From positions 1-64,000 of the forward strand of contig NZ_NWUX01000020.1 in NCBI RefSeq assembly GCF_002374315.1: a DNA stretch of 64,000 nt, written 5' to 3'. Numbering within the stretch: the stretch's first letter is position 1; every line of letters starts with the position of its first letter. Source of the DNA: Vreelandella nigrificans (GTDB taxonomy: Bacteria > Pseudomonadota > Gammaproteobacteria > Pseudomonadales > Halomonadaceae). Below the pieces are notes generated by a model. It made no database searches. It saw only the letters and a list, made by a program, of their open reading frames with translations, and was not told where the DNA came from. Positions 50,671-60,654 of this stretch are shown piece after piece. The translations under genes were made by a program, and so were the position numbers.

Positions 50671-51591
50671 TCAGTGTCCAAATACCGACCAACCAGTGCG
50701 CTGAGCAAACATTTCCAGTGCGCGAGTGCCAAGCAGGCTATTACCGTATTTATCTAGCCCTGGCGACCAAACAGCCAGTGAACCGCGCCCAGGGGCGATA
50801 GCCAGTATGCCGCCGCCTACGCCACTTTTTCCGGGTAGCCCAACGCGGAAGGCAAACTCTCCAGAGGCGTCGTAGTGCCCGCACATCATCATTAATGAGT
50901 TGATCCGCCGTGCTCGTTGTGGCGACACCACGCGCAAGTTGCTGGGGCGGTTAACGCCATCGGAAGCCAAAAATAGCCCTGCGTGGGCCAACTGTTCGCA
51001 GCTCATGGCAATGGCACATTGGTGGAAGTAGGTGCCGATCACTTTATCGACATCATGACGTAAGTGACCAAAGGCTTTCATAAAATGAGCCAGTGAGGCG
51101 TTGCGATCTTTGTGTTGCATCTCGGACGCCGCAACTTGGTGGTCAAAGCAGATACTGTTGTCATCGGCGATATAGCGCACGAAACTTAGAATTTCTCCCA
51201 GCGTCTCTTTTGGCTCGTGACCCATCATGATCGCGTCGACTACCGCAATAGCCCCGGCATTAATGAATGGATTTCGCGGTTTGCCTCCTTCGTGCTCAAG
51301 CTGAACAATGGAGTTGAAGGGGTCACCGGAAGGCTCACGCCCAACTTTCGACCAGAGCGCATCGCCCAACTTCCCAAGTGCGATGGTTAGCGTAAATACC
51401 TTTGATATGCTCTGAATGGAAAAGGGGGTAGTAGCACAGCCCGCCGAAAAGCGTTCACCCTCTACGGTGGCTAGGCTGATTGCGAACTGGCTAGGGTCTA
51501 CGTGGGCAAGCTGAGGAATGTAGTCGGCCACTTTGCCGCGCTCGGTTTCTTCGGCCAGCTCGGCGACAATATTGTTAAGTAATTCTTGCAT
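50671..51591 (-). CDS. glsA: Glutaminase
   Basis: The protein of 306 residues is a GlsA/YbaS-type serine-dependent beta-lactamase-fold glutaminase: [12 protein letters not shown] (Ser-x-x-Lys), [39 protein letters not shown] and [16 protein letters not shown]. It turns glutamine into glutamate and ammonia, with a role in acid resistance or nitrogen use. It is convergent with the Ada-like gene, 23 bases apart. Confidence 0.95.
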   Translation of the reverse strand: MQELLNNIVAELAEETERGKVADYIPQLAHVDPSQFAISLATVEGERFSAGCATTPFSIQSISKVFTLTIALGKLGDALWSKVGREPSGDPFNSIVQLEHEGGKPRNPFINAGAIAVVDAIMMGHEPKETLGEILSFVRYIADDNSICFDHQVAASEMQHKDRNASLAHFMKAFGHLRHDVDKVIGTYFHQCAIAMSCEQLAHAGLFLASDGVNRPSNLRVVSPQRARRINSLMMMCGHYDASGEFAFRVGLPGKSGVGGGILAIAPGRGSLAVWSPGLDKYGNSLLGTRALEMFAQRTGWSVFGH

Positions 51592-51767
51592 TTAGGGCGG
51601 ATTCGTTTGGCAGCATGAAGCGCTACACTAGCGGAAATTAGTCAGCTTGTCTGCTGGTAGGTGATACCGAAATACTATGGGCTATGCGCCCTGTTATGTA
51701 ACCTTGTCCATTGCGCGCCATGCGCTCCACGGCTACAGTTTGGCTCTTTTAGAAGGGGCCGTCGCAC

Positions 51768-53237
51768 ATGACCACATTAATGATTCAAGGCACCACTTCG
51801 GATGCTGGCAAGAGCACGGTCGTTGCGGGGCTGTGCCGTGTGCTGAAGCGTCGTGGTGTGTCGGTGGCGCCATTTAAACCACAAAATATGGCTCTGAATA
51901 GCGCAGTGACCAGCGACGGCGGTGAAATTGGCCGCTCAACGGCGCTTCAGGCCCAGGCCGCGGGTGTGGTCCCCCATAGCGATATGAATCCTGTGCTGTT
52001 AAAGCCGGAAACTGACCGCGGTGCCCAGGTGATTTTACGTGGCAAGGTGTACGGCCATATGGATGCACTGGACTACCACGCCTTTAAGCGTACTGCTAAA
52101 GAGAGTGTGATGGCAGCATGGCAAGCCTTGGAGAGCCGCTTTGACGTAATTATTGCCGAAGGTGCGGGCAGCCCTGCCGAGATTAACCTACGCAAAGGCG
52201 ATATCGCCAATATGGGCTTTGCCGAGGCGGCTGACTGCCCAGTATTACTGGTGGGCGATATCGACCGTGGCGGTGTTTTTGCCCAGTTGGTAGGCACTCT
52301 GGCGCTACTGAGCGATAGCGAGCAGGCGCGCACCAAAGGTTTTATTATTAACCGTTTTCGCGGTGATATAGCGCTGCTAAAGCCCGGGCTTGAGTGGCTA
52401 GAGGAACGCACTGGAAAACCGGTATTTGGCACGCTGCCTTATCTGCAGGGGCTGGTGCTCGATGCTGAAGATAGTATTGGTTTAACCCACGCAGAAAAAG
52501 CCAGTCAAACGCTTAACGTCATCGTACCCGCGCTGCCGCGTATCAGTAACCACACTGATTTTGACCCTTTACGGTTACATCCTCAGGTCTCGTTGTCGTT
52601 TATCCGGGCCGGCCAGCCAATTCCTGCTGCCGATGTGATTATTCTGCCCGGTAGTAAAAGTACCGCAAGCGATCTGGAGTGGTTAAAACGCCAGGGTTGG
52701 GATATCGCCATTCAGCGTCACCTGCGCTATGGCGGCAAGGTGTTGGGTATTTGCGGTGGCTTTCAAATGCTGGGCGAGTGGGTAGATGACCCGGAGGGCT
52801 TGGAGGGAAAACCTGAAAAAGTAGCAGGATTAGGACTGTTGCCCATTACCACGCGTATGGTAGCAGGTAAGCAGCTGCGCAATGTGAGTGGTTTAACGGT
52901 GGCGGAGGGCGCTACCGTTACTGGCTATGAGATCCATAACGGCGTAAGCGACGGGGCAGCGCTTAGTTCACCGCTGTTTGATTTGAATGGACGCCCAGAA
53001 GGCACCGTTAGCAAAGATGGCCAAATTATCGGTACTTATCTGCACGGGTTATTTGACCACCCGGATGCCTGCCAAGCACTGTTAAAGCAGCTCGGCCTTG
53101 TGAATGGGGAGCAAAGTGATTATCAGGCCCACCGTGAGCGTGAGCTTGATCGTTTGGCCGATATGCTGGAGGAGCACATTGATATTGAAGCGGTTATTGC
53201 GCTGATTGATGCTGGCGCCATGAAAACTGTTAAATAG
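51768..53237 (+). CDS. cobQ: Cobyric acid synthase CobQ
   Basis: The protein of 489 residues has an N-terminal dethiobiotin-synthetase-like ATPase ([21 protein letters not shown]-loop, [12 protein letters not shown]) and a C-terminal class I glutamine-amidotransferase domain with catalytic Cys in [10 protein letters not shown] and His in YLHGLFDHP. It amidates adenosylcobyrinic acid a,c-diamide in cobalamin biosynthesis. No other cob gene is next to it, and I see no cobalamin riboswitch in 51592-51767. It overlaps the LysR gene tail by eight bases. Confidence 0.95.
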   Translation: MTTLMIQGTTSDAGKSTVVAGLCRVLKRRGVSVAPFKPQNMALNSAVTSDGGEIGRSTALQAQAAGVVPHSDMNPVLLKPETDRGAQVILRGKVYGHMDALDYHAFKRTAKESVMAAWQALESRFDVIIAEGAGSPAEINLRKGDIANMGFAEAADCPVLLVGDIDRGGVFAQLVGTLALLSDSEQARTKGFIINRFRGDIALLKPGLEWLEERTGKPVFGTLPYLQGLVLDAEDSIGLTHAEKASQTLNVIVPALPRISNHTDFDPLRLHPQVSLSFIRAGQPIPAADVIILPGSKSTASDLEWLKRQGWDIAIQRHLRYGGKVLGICGGFQMLGEWVDDPEGLEGKPEKVAGLGLLPITTRMVAGKQLRNVSGLTVAEGATVTGYEIHNGVSDGAALSSPLFDLNGRPEGTVSKDGQIIGTYLHGLFDHPDACQALLKQLGLVNGEQSDYQAHRERELDRLADMLEEHIDIEAVIALIDAGAMKTVK

Positions 53238-54135
53238 ATTCTTTAACCCAGTGCTCAAGCAATAAATCAATAAATAACTGTGCGGTACTGGAGAGGCTGT
53301 GGGTATTGCTACGCACAAGACCAATGGAACGCTGAATGCGTGGCTCAGGAAGATCTCTAGAACACAGTGTGTCGTGATCTGGGCCAGGCATGGTCATACG
53401 CGGCAAAATAGCCACCCCTAAGCCTGACTCCACTAAACCCAAAGAGGTCGACAAGTGCTGAACCTCATAAAAGCTGTTTAAGTGGATACCCTCAGCAGAA
53501 AGTGCATTATCTAGCAAAGTGCGATTTCCACTATCGCGGCTCACAGTGATAAGTCGCACATCTTCTAGATCGCTCCACTCGATCTGTTTTTTGCTGGCGA
53601 GCGGATGATCCGAGCGTAGTGCCAATACAAAGGGGTCTCGCAACAGCGGGGTAAAGCGCACCTCCGAGCTTTGTGCGCTGATCATATTGATACCGAAATC
53701 CGCCTCGCCATTGATAACTTTTTCCAGCCCCTCGTTAGCACTGACATCCAAAATTCGGATACGAATACCCGGCCAAGCCTCGCTAAACACGCGAATGACA
53801 CTAGGCAAAAAGTAGAAGGCCGCCGTCGGCAAGCAAGCAATTGTCACGGTTCCTTTTTGGTGCGTGACCAACTCCCGAATCCCCAAAATAGAGGACTCGT
53901 ACTCCTCAAGCATGCGCCTGGCCCGGGGCAAAAAATCTGCCCCAATAGGCGTTAGCCGAGTACGCCTAGTGGTTCTCTCAAGTAGTTCAACTTCAAGGAG
54001 TTCTTCCAGCTTTTGGATACGGCGAGTAAGGGCCGGTTGCGACAAATGCAAGCGCTGAGCCGCCTCATGAAAGGTGCCTAATTCAGCGACTAAAATGAAT
54101 GCATGAAGGTCAAGAAATTCGAGTCTATGCAGCAT
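53230..54135 (-). CDS. LysR-family regulator of the downstream divergent operon
   Basis: The protein has 301 residues from ATG 54135. It has the N-terminal HTH ([43 protein letters not shown]) and a periplasmic-binding-like effector domain ([33 protein letters not shown]). It is divergent from the PrpF/GalD-like, TctC and TctAB genes, which it most likely controls, with a tricarboxylate or oxo-acid as ligand. Confidence 0.85.
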   Translation of the reverse strand: MLHRLEFLDLHAFILVAELGTFHEAAQRLHLSQPALTRRIQKLEELLEVELLERTTRRTRLTPIGADFLPRARRMLEEYESSILGIRELVTHQKGTVTIACLPTAAFYFLPSVIRVFSEAWPGIRIRILDVSANEGLEKVINGEADFGINMISAQSSEVRFTPLLRDPFVLALRSDHPLASKKQIEWSDLEDVRLITVSRDSGNRTLLDNALSAEGIHLNSFYEVQHLSTSLGLVESGLGVAILPRMTMPGPDHDTLCSRDLPEPRIQRSIGLVRSNTHSLSSTAQLFIDLLLEHWVKESI

Positions 54136-54283
54136 GGGATTGTTGCGCAAAAAAAGTGGATTAATAACCAAAACACATTAATGCAAGAATCGTATTTATA
54201 GCAATCTATATTTGCATTTGAGACATTAAAGATTGGCTGACATTCTCCGTGCATACAGTCATCGCGAACTATGGCGGAACGAT

Positions 54284-55408
54284 ATGAACAGCATTCCTTG
54301 TGTCATTATGCGGGGCGGCACCTCTCGAGGCCCCTTTATTCGCATGAAAGACCTACCTAGTGATCAGGCCCAGCAGGCTGATATCTTGCTGAGTTTGATG
54401 GGCTCCGGCCACGCGCTACAGATTGATGGTATCGGGGGCGGCGACCCGCTCACCAGCAAAGTGGCCATTGTGGAGCGCTCGTCACACCCTGACGCCGATG
54501 TTGACTATCTATTTGCTCAAGTGGATGTAGTGAACAAGCGCGTCGACTTTAACCCCAACTGCGGCAATATGCTCTCTGCTGTAGGGCCATATGCCATAGA
54601 GACGGGGCTGGTAGAACCGCAAGACGGTACCACCGTGGTGAAAGTCCATAACTTAAACACCCAGCGGTTGATCGAATGCCATGTCCCTACACCGGGGAAG
54701 CAGGTGCAGTACGAAGGCAGTGTCACCATTAGCGGCGTTCCAGGAAGTGCTGCAGGCATCCAGCTTAGCTTTTTAGACATCATGGGCAGTAAAACAGGCC
54801 AGCTGTTACCCACCGGAAAAGCATGTGAAGAGATTGAAGGCGTCGCAGTGAGCTGTATCGATGCGGCCACCCCGATTATGCTGCTGCGCGCTGAGTCGGT
54901 TGGATTAGCCGGCCATGAGTCGCCTGCCGAATTGGATGATAATGCGCCATTGTTAACCCGCTTAGAAACTCTGCGCCGGGAAGCGGGGCGGCGGATGGGA
55001 ATGGGCGATGTTAGTCACAGCGTACTGCCCAAAGTGGTGCTGATTTCAGCGGCTGAAGCGGCATCGCATACGCTCAATGTTCGCTATTTTGTGCCTCATC
55101 GCTGCCACAAAGCCATTGCCGTCACCGGGGCAATGGCCGTTGCTGCCGCGGTTAATCTACCCGGCTCCGTTGCCAATCATATGGCCATCAGCCATCAAAA
55201 GCTTTTTGCTGGGCAGCTGCTATCACAGATCGTCCTGGAACACCCTTCTGGCTCTATTGAGCTGACGGCAGAGTATCGCCAACAGAATGCGTTTGATCTG
55301 GCGCGTGTATCGCTTATCCGAACGGCTCGCAAAATTATGAGCGGGCAAATTTTCTACGCGAGCCCTTCAAAGCAAGTGGGTCATCACGCCATCGAAACCG
55401 TTGATTGA
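54284..55408 (+). CDS. 4-oxalomesaconate tautomerase/PrpF-family isomerase
   Basis: The protein has 374 residues from ATG 54284 (MNSIPCVIMRGGTSRGPF). Features of the PrpF/GalD family include NPNCGNMLSAVGPYAIETGLV with the catalytic Cys, DGIGGGDPLTSKVAIV, GYPGSAA-like GVPGSAAGIQLSFLD and a C-terminal RTARKIMSGQIFY. Family members tautomerise oxalomesaconate or isomerise aconitate. It is the first gene of an operon with tricarboxylate-type uptake genes, so the substrate is likely a related di- or tricarboxylate. Confidence 0.85.
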   Translation: MNSIPCVIMRGGTSRGPFIRMKDLPSDQAQQADILLSLMGSGHALQIDGIGGGDPLTSKVAIVERSSHPDADVDYLFAQVDVVNKRVDFNPNCGNMLSAVGPYAIETGLVEPQDGTTVVKVHNLNTQRLIECHVPTPGKQVQYEGSVTISGVPGSAAGIQLSFLDIMGSKTGQLLPTGKACEEIEGVAVSCIDAATPIMLLRAESVGLAGHESPAELDDNAPLLTRLETLRREAGRRMGMGDVSHSVLPKVVLISAAEAASHTLNVRYFVPHRCHKAIAVTGAMAVAAAVNLPGSVANHMAISHQKLFAGQLLSQIVLEHPSGSIELTAEYRQQNAFDLARVSLIRTARKIMSGQIFYASPSKQVGHHAIETVD

Positions 55409-55460
55409 ATCACGCTACGACTATTACCAAACGACAATAATCAATAACAGGAGTATCGCC

Positions 55461-56567
55461 ATGACCACCATGAAGCACACAACGCTTAACACGTTTAAAA
55501 AAGCGCTACTTGTCGTTGCTTGTTCCACGCTAGGCGCTATCAGTGTGAATGCCCAGGCTGACGATGTGAGCGTGCCTGACACCATTCGCTGGACTATTCC
55601 GTTTGGTGTGGGCGGAGGAACCGACGTATGGGCACGCTTTTTCACCACGTGGATGAGCGATCATATTCAAGGCAATCCTACGCTAGTCATCGATAACGTG
55701 CCCGGCGGTGGCTCCATTAATGGCAGTAACCTGTTCGCTATGCGAGCTGCCGCGGATGGTAGCCAATGGATAGGCACGTCTGCTTCCACCCAGTACCCTG
55801 CCATGTTGCAAGACCGTCGAGTACGTTATAACTACGACGATTGGACACCGATTTTAGCGACCCCCACAGGCGGCGTAGTGTATGCCCAGCCTAGTCTGGG
55901 TGATAGCGCAGAGGAGGTGCTGAGCGCGGTGACCAATCAGCGCGTCAAGTTTGCCGTGCAAAGCCATACAGGGCTGGAGCTGCCGGTATTGATTGCGCTT
56001 GATTTGCTGGGTGCCGATGTACAGGCCGTTTCTGGCATGCGTAGCCGTGGAGAAGGGCGGTTAGCCTTTGAGCGCGGCGAGGCGGATATCGACTTCCAAA
56101 CCACCTCTGCCTATTTCAGTAGCGTAGAACCTCTGGTAGAGAGCGGGCGAGCGGTGCCGCTATTTTCCCTGGGCGTGCTCAACGACAGCGGCGAGATCGT
56201 TCGTGACCCTGCCTTCCCTGACTTGCCGACCTTCAATGACGTTTACGAAACCTTGCATGGCGAAGCTCCCAGCGGCCCCGCCGCCGAAGCGTATCGCAAA
56301 TTCTTTGCCTCAGGGTTCACGCTGCAAAAATTGATTCTGCTGCCTAGCGATGCGCCCGCTGATCTCATTCAGGAGTATCGCGAAGCGGCACAGCGTTTTG
56401 TGGATACAGAAGCGTTTAAAGATGCAGCAATGGCACAGCTTGGCCCCTACACGCCAGTGGTGGGTGAGATCGTCGAGCAGCATCTACAGGAGGCCATGTC
56501 ACTTGATGATGCCACGCGCCAGTGGTTGGTCGAGTGGCTGCTAGAGCAGCACGGTGCCCGTATTTAA
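55461..56567 (+). CDS. TctC-type tripartite tricarboxylate transporter substrate-binding protein
   Basis: The protein has 368 residues from ATG 55461 after AACAGGAG. It has a signal peptide (about residues 1-34: FKKALLVVACSTLGAISVNAQA) and a Bug/TctC periplasmic-binding domain with IRWTIPFGVGGGTDVWARFF and NVPGGGSINGSN. It catches carboxylates for the TctA/TctB membrane part encoded just downstream. Confidence 0.85.
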   Translation: MTTMKHTTLNTFKKALLVVACSTLGAISVNAQADDVSVPDTIRWTIPFGVGGGTDVWARFFTTWMSDHIQGNPTLVIDNVPGGGSINGSNLFAMRAAADGSQWIGTSASTQYPAMLQDRRVRYNYDDWTPILATPTGGVVYAQPSLGDSAEEVLSAVTNQRVKFAVQSHTGLELPVLIALDLLGADVQAVSGMRSRGEGRLAFERGEADIDFQTTSAYFSSVEPLVESGRAVPLFSLGVLNDSGEIVRDPAFPDLPTFNDVYETLHGEAPSGPAAEAYRKFFASGFTLQKLILLPSDAPADLIQEYREAAQRFVDTEAFKDAAMAQLGPYTPVVGEIVEQHLQEAMSLDDATRQWLVEWLLEQHGARI

Positions 56568-56648
56568 CACGCCAGTTAACACAAAAAAAGCACTGCTTGA
56601 GCGGTGTTTTTGGGCTCCCTTACACTAAATAACATAAGAGCCATAACA

Positions 56649-58592
56649 ATGTTAGATGTCTTATTCTCCAGTTTGGGGCAGTTGTTTACTGTTCCCCATA
56701 TGCTGTACATGGTTATCGGTGTCCTGATTGGGCTGATTGTGGGCATCATCCCTGGGCTTGGCGGCATTGCCGGTATGTCGCTTCTGTTGCCTTTCCTCTA
56801 TGGCATGGAGCCTTCTGTCGCCCTGGGTATGCTGATGGGGTTAGTGGCGGTGATCCCCACAGGTGATACGTTTGCCTCTGTACTGCTTGGGATCCCAGGC
56901 TCTAGTGCTTCCCAGGCCACCGTGGTGGATGGCTTTGCGTTGGCTAAGAAAGGGCAGGCTGCACGAGCACTCTCTAGCGCGTTTCTGTCGTCAATGATGG
57001 GCGGCCTGATTGGTGCGGTGGTGCTCACGGCCTTTATTCTCATCGCCCGGCCTGTTGTGCTGTCGTTTTCTTCATCAGAGCTATTTATGTTAACGCTGCT
57101 GGGGCTCTCCATGGTGGCGGTGCTTTCTGGCAAGGATGTTTTTAAAGGCATTGCCGCCTGCGGCGTTGGCTTATTGGTCGGCACCATCGGCATGGCGCCA
57201 GCTACCGGAGAGTTTCGGCTGCCGTTTGAACTTGACTACCTCTATGACGGTTTGCCGTTAGTGGTGGTCGGTTTAGGTATTTTCGCACTGCCTGAAATCA
57301 TTGATCTATTGGTGAAGCGCGGCGCGATTGCCGAACAGCCCTGCCAGTTGGGAAAGGGCTGGAAAGAGGGCGTAAAGGATGTGGCCAGGCGACCTGGATT
57401 AGTGGCCCGCTGCGCGGGCATTGGTAGCTTAATGGGCACGATTCCTGGCTTGGCGGGCTCGGTGGTGGATTGGCTCACCTACGGCCACGCGGTGCAGAGC
57501 GCCAAGGATAAATCCCAGTTTGGCAAAGGTGATATTCGCGGCGTGATTGCGCCGGAGTCTGCTAACAACGCCTGTGCTTGCGGGGCGATGGTGCCTACTT
57601 TACTGTTTGGTATTCCCGGTTCAGGTACGGCGGCGGTGTTTTTAGGTGGTCTACTTCTGCTTGGCCTTCAGCCCGGTGTCAGTATGTTAGAAACGAACCT
57701 CGATCTGACGTACACCATCATTTGGTCGTTAGCACTGGCGAATATTTTAGGCGCTGCGCTCTGTTTGGGGTTGGCGCGGCCGGTGGCCAGCTTAACCCGG
57801 GTGCCATTCGTGATTTTAGCGCCCCTAATTACCATCTTGATCCTCTTCGCTGCCTATCAAGCGACGCGTTCGCTGGGTGATCTATTTGCACTCGGCATTA
57901 TTGGTGCGATTGGTGTGCTGTTTAAGCAGGCAAACTGGTCTCGTCCCGCCTTTTTAATTGGCTTTGTGCTAGCTCCCGGTGCAGAAGCATACTTCTATCA
58001 AGCCGCTCAGTTTCAAGGTGCAGAAGCCTTTATGCGGCCTGGGGTACTGATTATTGGTGCACTGATTGCGGCATCACTGATTGTTCCTCCTTTACGCAGC
58101 TACCTGCAAAAGCGCCGCCCAACCGAGCAGTCTGCTGCATCTACGCTTCAGGAAGAGGTGGCGCCGTTGTCGCTGGGTGTGATTGACGTAGTATTGCTGG
58201 GTAGCCTGCTAGCAGGTGCCGGGTATATGTGGCTGACCTTTGCAGATCTTTCCATGTTGGGGGGCATCATGCCCAGGCTGGCGATTGCCATTATTGTGGC
58301 AGCATGTCTGTTGGAAATTATCAGAACGGTTATCAAACCGATGAAGTGGCAAATTCAGACATTACGCCAGCAGTTCGTTTGGGTGGCCGGCTTCTTTGCC
58401 TTGATTGGTAGCGTGATGGTGTTTGGCTTCCTATTTACCGCCGCCGTATTTTGCCTTGGGTTTTTACTTGTGGTGGCGCGGATGAAACCGGTCATTGCAG
58501 TGGGGATGGCAACGGGTGTAACACTTTTCTTAGTGGGGGTAGCCAATCTTTTAGCGTTGACTTACCCAGCCGGAATGTTGGCAGCTTTATAA
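56649..58592 (+). CDS. Fused TctA-TctB membrane component of a tripartite tricarboxylate transporter
   Basis: The protein has 647 residues from ATG 56649. The first 500 or so residues are TctA (GIIPGLGGIAGMSLLLPFLYG, GDTFASVLLGIPGSSASQAT, ESANNACACGAMVPTLLFGIPGSG with about 12 helices). After a basic linker near 500-525 comes a TctB-like unit of four helices (LSLGVIDVVLLGSLLAGAGYM...). Normally TctA and TctB are separate proteins. The operon also encodes PrpF/GalD-like and TctC proteins. Confidence 0.85.
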   Translation: MLDVLFSSLGQLFTVPHMLYMVIGVLIGLIVGIIPGLGGIAGMSLLLPFLYGMEPSVALGMLMGLVAVIPTGDTFASVLLGIPGSSASQATVVDGFALAKKGQAARALSSAFLSSMMGGLIGAVVLTAFILIARPVVLSFSSSELFMLTLLGLSMVAVLSGKDVFKGIAACGVGLLVGTIGMAPATGEFRLPFELDYLYDGLPLVVVGLGIFALPEIIDLLVKRGAIAEQPCQLGKGWKEGVKDVARRPGLVARCAGIGSLMGTIPGLAGSVVDWLTYGHAVQSAKDKSQFGKGDIRGVIAPESANNACACGAMVPTLLFGIPGSGTAAVFLGGLLLLGLQPGVSMLETNLDLTYTIIWSLALANILGAALCLGLARPVASLTRVPFVILAPLITILILFAAYQATRSLGDLFALGIIGAIGVLFKQANWSRPAFLIGFVLAPGAEAYFYQAAQFQGAEAFMRPGVLIIGALIAASLIVPPLRSYLQKRRPTEQSAASTLQEEVAPLSLGVIDVVLLGSLLAGAGYMWLTFADLSMLGGIMPRLAIAIIVAACLLEIIRTVIKPMKWQIQTLRQQFVWVAGFFALIGSVMVFGFLFTAAVFCLGFLLVVARMKPVIAVGMATGVTLFLVGVANLLALTYPAGMLAAL

Positions 58593-58654
58593 AACCGATC
58601 AGCTTTAAGTCAGCACAAAAAGTCATTAAATTGGCTTTTTGTGCTTAATGGAAA

Positions 58655-59044
58655 TTAGAGGTTAGCTCGCTTCGCCATCAGAGTGACCTCCACTGAGCTG
58701 CCACCGCAAATATTGGGTGACTCTGTGCAGGTGCGTGCCGGATAGCGGCCTGGTTCAAAAAACTCCGCGTACATGCTGTCTAATGCATTGATCTGCTTTA
58801 AGTCAGCAAGGTGAATATCGACTCTAACAATATCCGCTAGGCTGCCACCTTCCTGTTCTAGCATGCGTTCAAGTTCGCGCATGACGAGGCGGGTTTCTTG
58901 TTTGACATCGCCGCGGGCGGCTTTTCCATTAGAAAGGTCAGTAACGGTTAAGCCGGAAATAAATACATAATGATCGTCGATCACCATATGGCTAGCTGGG
59001 AATGCTGGTTTGGGCAGCGTAGGGTCGTTGATAAACGTTGGCAT
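58655..59044 (-). CDS. RidA-family protein
   Basis: The protein has 129 residues from ATG 59044. It has the RidA core (HYVFISGLTVTDLSNGKAARGDVKQETRLVMRELERML and VRVDIHLADLKQINALDSMYAEFF, then PARTCTESPNICGGSSVEVTLMA). The sequence has Cys-Thr at the P-A-R-T-C site, typical of archetypal RidA-like subgroups rather than the first one at 1716. It is convergent with the transporter gene and may process a by-product of the pathway. Confidence 0.8.
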   Translation of the reverse strand: MPTFINDPTLPKPAFPASHMVIDDHYVFISGLTVTDLSNGKAARGDVKQETRLVMRELERMLEQEGGSLADIVRVDIHLADLKQINALDSMYAEFFEPGRYPARTCTESPNICGGSSVEVTLMAKRANL

Positions 59045-59219
59045 TAATGCTCCTTGGCGACAGCATAAGCGCGCCGCGCTAGCTGTGACAATGTTAGTAT
59101 CGTCTAGTTCCACTTAAGCCAAGAGGCTGGTACTTGATAGTACTTTGTTCTACGCTGGCGGGCTTTTCATACTCGCCAGCTTTATTTGGCGTTATAAGCG
59201 AACGCAACGAGAGAGCGTA

Positions 59220-59780
59220 ATGAAAGTAGTCCATATCAGTCAGAGCGCCCTGCGCGATGCGTGTTTGGCCAAGCTATGTGCCGAGGTATACGGGCAGAAA
59301 TCAGGGTTAACGCCGCTAGTGGTATTTACGGGCACTAAAAATGTACTGTTTGCCCAAGAAGGCGCACGCCTGCTGGCAGGCGTTGATGGCGAAGGTAAAC
59401 CTCTAGCGTTGGCCCTGCTGGTGCTGGATGAAGCAGGGCAGGGTATGACCGTTACTCATGCCTGTGAGTTTATTGAAGGTGCTAAAGCACGTTTGATTAA
59501 AAAGTTAAGCCTGAAGGTACCTCTTCGGGTTGAGGTGAATGACGCTAAAGATGAAGCATTTTACCGACAATGCGGTATTAAGCGCTGGTTGAATGGTGAG
59601 AACGCTACACGCATTGGTTTGGGGGCACGCCATCCCGTTAAAAGTAACGATGCACTTGCTCCAACCTTAAGCCTGGATGAGGCGTTAATTCTTCGCCGTT
59701 TTAAGCATGACCCAACTGCATTTGCCACGGCTAAAGATGCGTTTCTATCAGGTTTAAATAGTTTTCCGGAAACACTTTGA
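59220..59780 (+). CDS. Conserved hypothetical protein
   Basis: The protein has 186 residues from ATG 59220 (AACGAGAGAGCG upstream). The middle contains KVPLRVEVNDAKDEAFYRQCGIKRWLNGENATRIGLG, which resembles the last strand-helix pair of GNAT acetyltransferases (FYRxxGI), but no acetyl-CoA loop is clear. I assign no function. It stands alone. Confidence 0.6.
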   Translation: MKVVHISQSALRDACLAKLCAEVYGQKSGLTPLVVFTGTKNVLFAQEGARLLAGVDGEGKPLALALLVLDEAGQGMTVTHACEFIEGAKARLIKKLSLKVPLRVEVNDAKDEAFYRQCGIKRWLNGENATRIGLGARHPVKSNDALAPTLSLDEALILRRFKHDPTAFATAKDAFLSGLNSFPETL

Positions 59781-60015
59781 GGCAAGAGAAAGCAGCCAAT
59801 TTTAGCTAGCAGAAACCTTCCTCTGAATCCTTTCTCTGAGACTAAGCGCTTGAATACCGGCTGGTACCATAGGCCAGCCGGCTATTTGAAACAGCGTGTT
59901 CCATTTTATGCAACTGAATTGCACGCTGTTGTCATGATGTTGCCTGCCGGGCTGGGTAAAATGGAGCTATATAAAGTGACACTATGATTTATCTTTTGTG
60001 ACGAGGGAAAAGTGT

Positions 60016-60546
60016 ATGGCGCTAGCAGTGATGGATACTAATAAACGTTATGGGTTGGTCAGTCGTGTGCTCCACTGGGGGATGGCATTACTGTTTGTGT
60101 GGCAGTTTAGTGGTGCAGCTGCTCGAGTATTTTTGGAAGATACTGCGTTGGAATCTTTCCTGTGGGGCACCCACCGCACCGTAGGGGTTACACTGATGTC
60201 GCTGGTCTTGTTGCGTGTGTTATGGGCGTTAATCAATACATCGCGCCGGCCACCGTCTGTGAGCATTATGGCTAAACTAGGCCACTTAGCTCTGTATGGG
60301 TTGATGATGGCGGTGCCTACTATCGCACTTATTCGTCAATATGGCTCTGGCCGCGCCCTGGATGTATGGGGCATCAACCTAATGTCTGGCTTTGAAGGTG
60401 AGCGCATTGACTGGATGGTGAACTTGGGTGGCTTGTTGCATGGTGAGCTAGGCTGGACATTGCTGGCGCTGATTGTGGGCCATATCGTGATGGCAATGTT
60501 ACATCGCAAATTAACCAATCACGATGTGCTGACCCGGATGGCATAA
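60016..60546 (+). CDS. Cytochrome b561-family membrane protein
   Basis: The protein has 176 residues from ATG 60016. It has four helices with the haem-ligand histidines of bacterial b561: His in SRVLHWGMALLF, His in WGTHRTVGVTLM, His in GHLALYGLMMAV and HGELGWTLLALIVGHIVMAMLHR. It passes electrons between quinol and haem in the inner membrane. A strong terminator follows. Confidence 0.85.
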   Translation: MALAVMDTNKRYGLVSRVLHWGMALLFVWQFSGAAARVFLEDTALESFLWGTHRTVGVTLMSLVLLRVLWALINTSRRPPSVSIMAKLGHLALYGLMMAVPTIALIRQYGSGRALDVWGINLMSGFEGERIDWMVNLGGLLHGELGWTLLALIVGHIVMAMLHRKLTNHDVLTRMA

Positions 60547-60573
60547 AGCAGGCTTATCTTTCGTTACCATATT

Positions 60574-60613
60574 TAAAAAAAACGGCGCGTTCAATCGAAC
60601 GCGCCGTTTTTTT
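60574..60613. terminator. Bidirectional intrinsic terminator
   Basis: AAAAACGGCGCGTTC and GAACGCGCCGTTTTT form a long perfect stem of 14-17 pairs with a short AATC loop. A-run and T-run flanks are on both sides, ending both the b561 gene and the minus-strand VWA gene. Confidence 0.9.
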
Positions 60614-60654
60614 AGGGACACCACTGCCGCTATGCCAGAAATAGCGGTGTAGTG

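Noticed and set aside
51592-51767. Possible cobalamin riboswitch upstream of cobQ
   Set aside because: No B12-box (GCCACTG-type) or long structured leader is present in the 176-bp gap.
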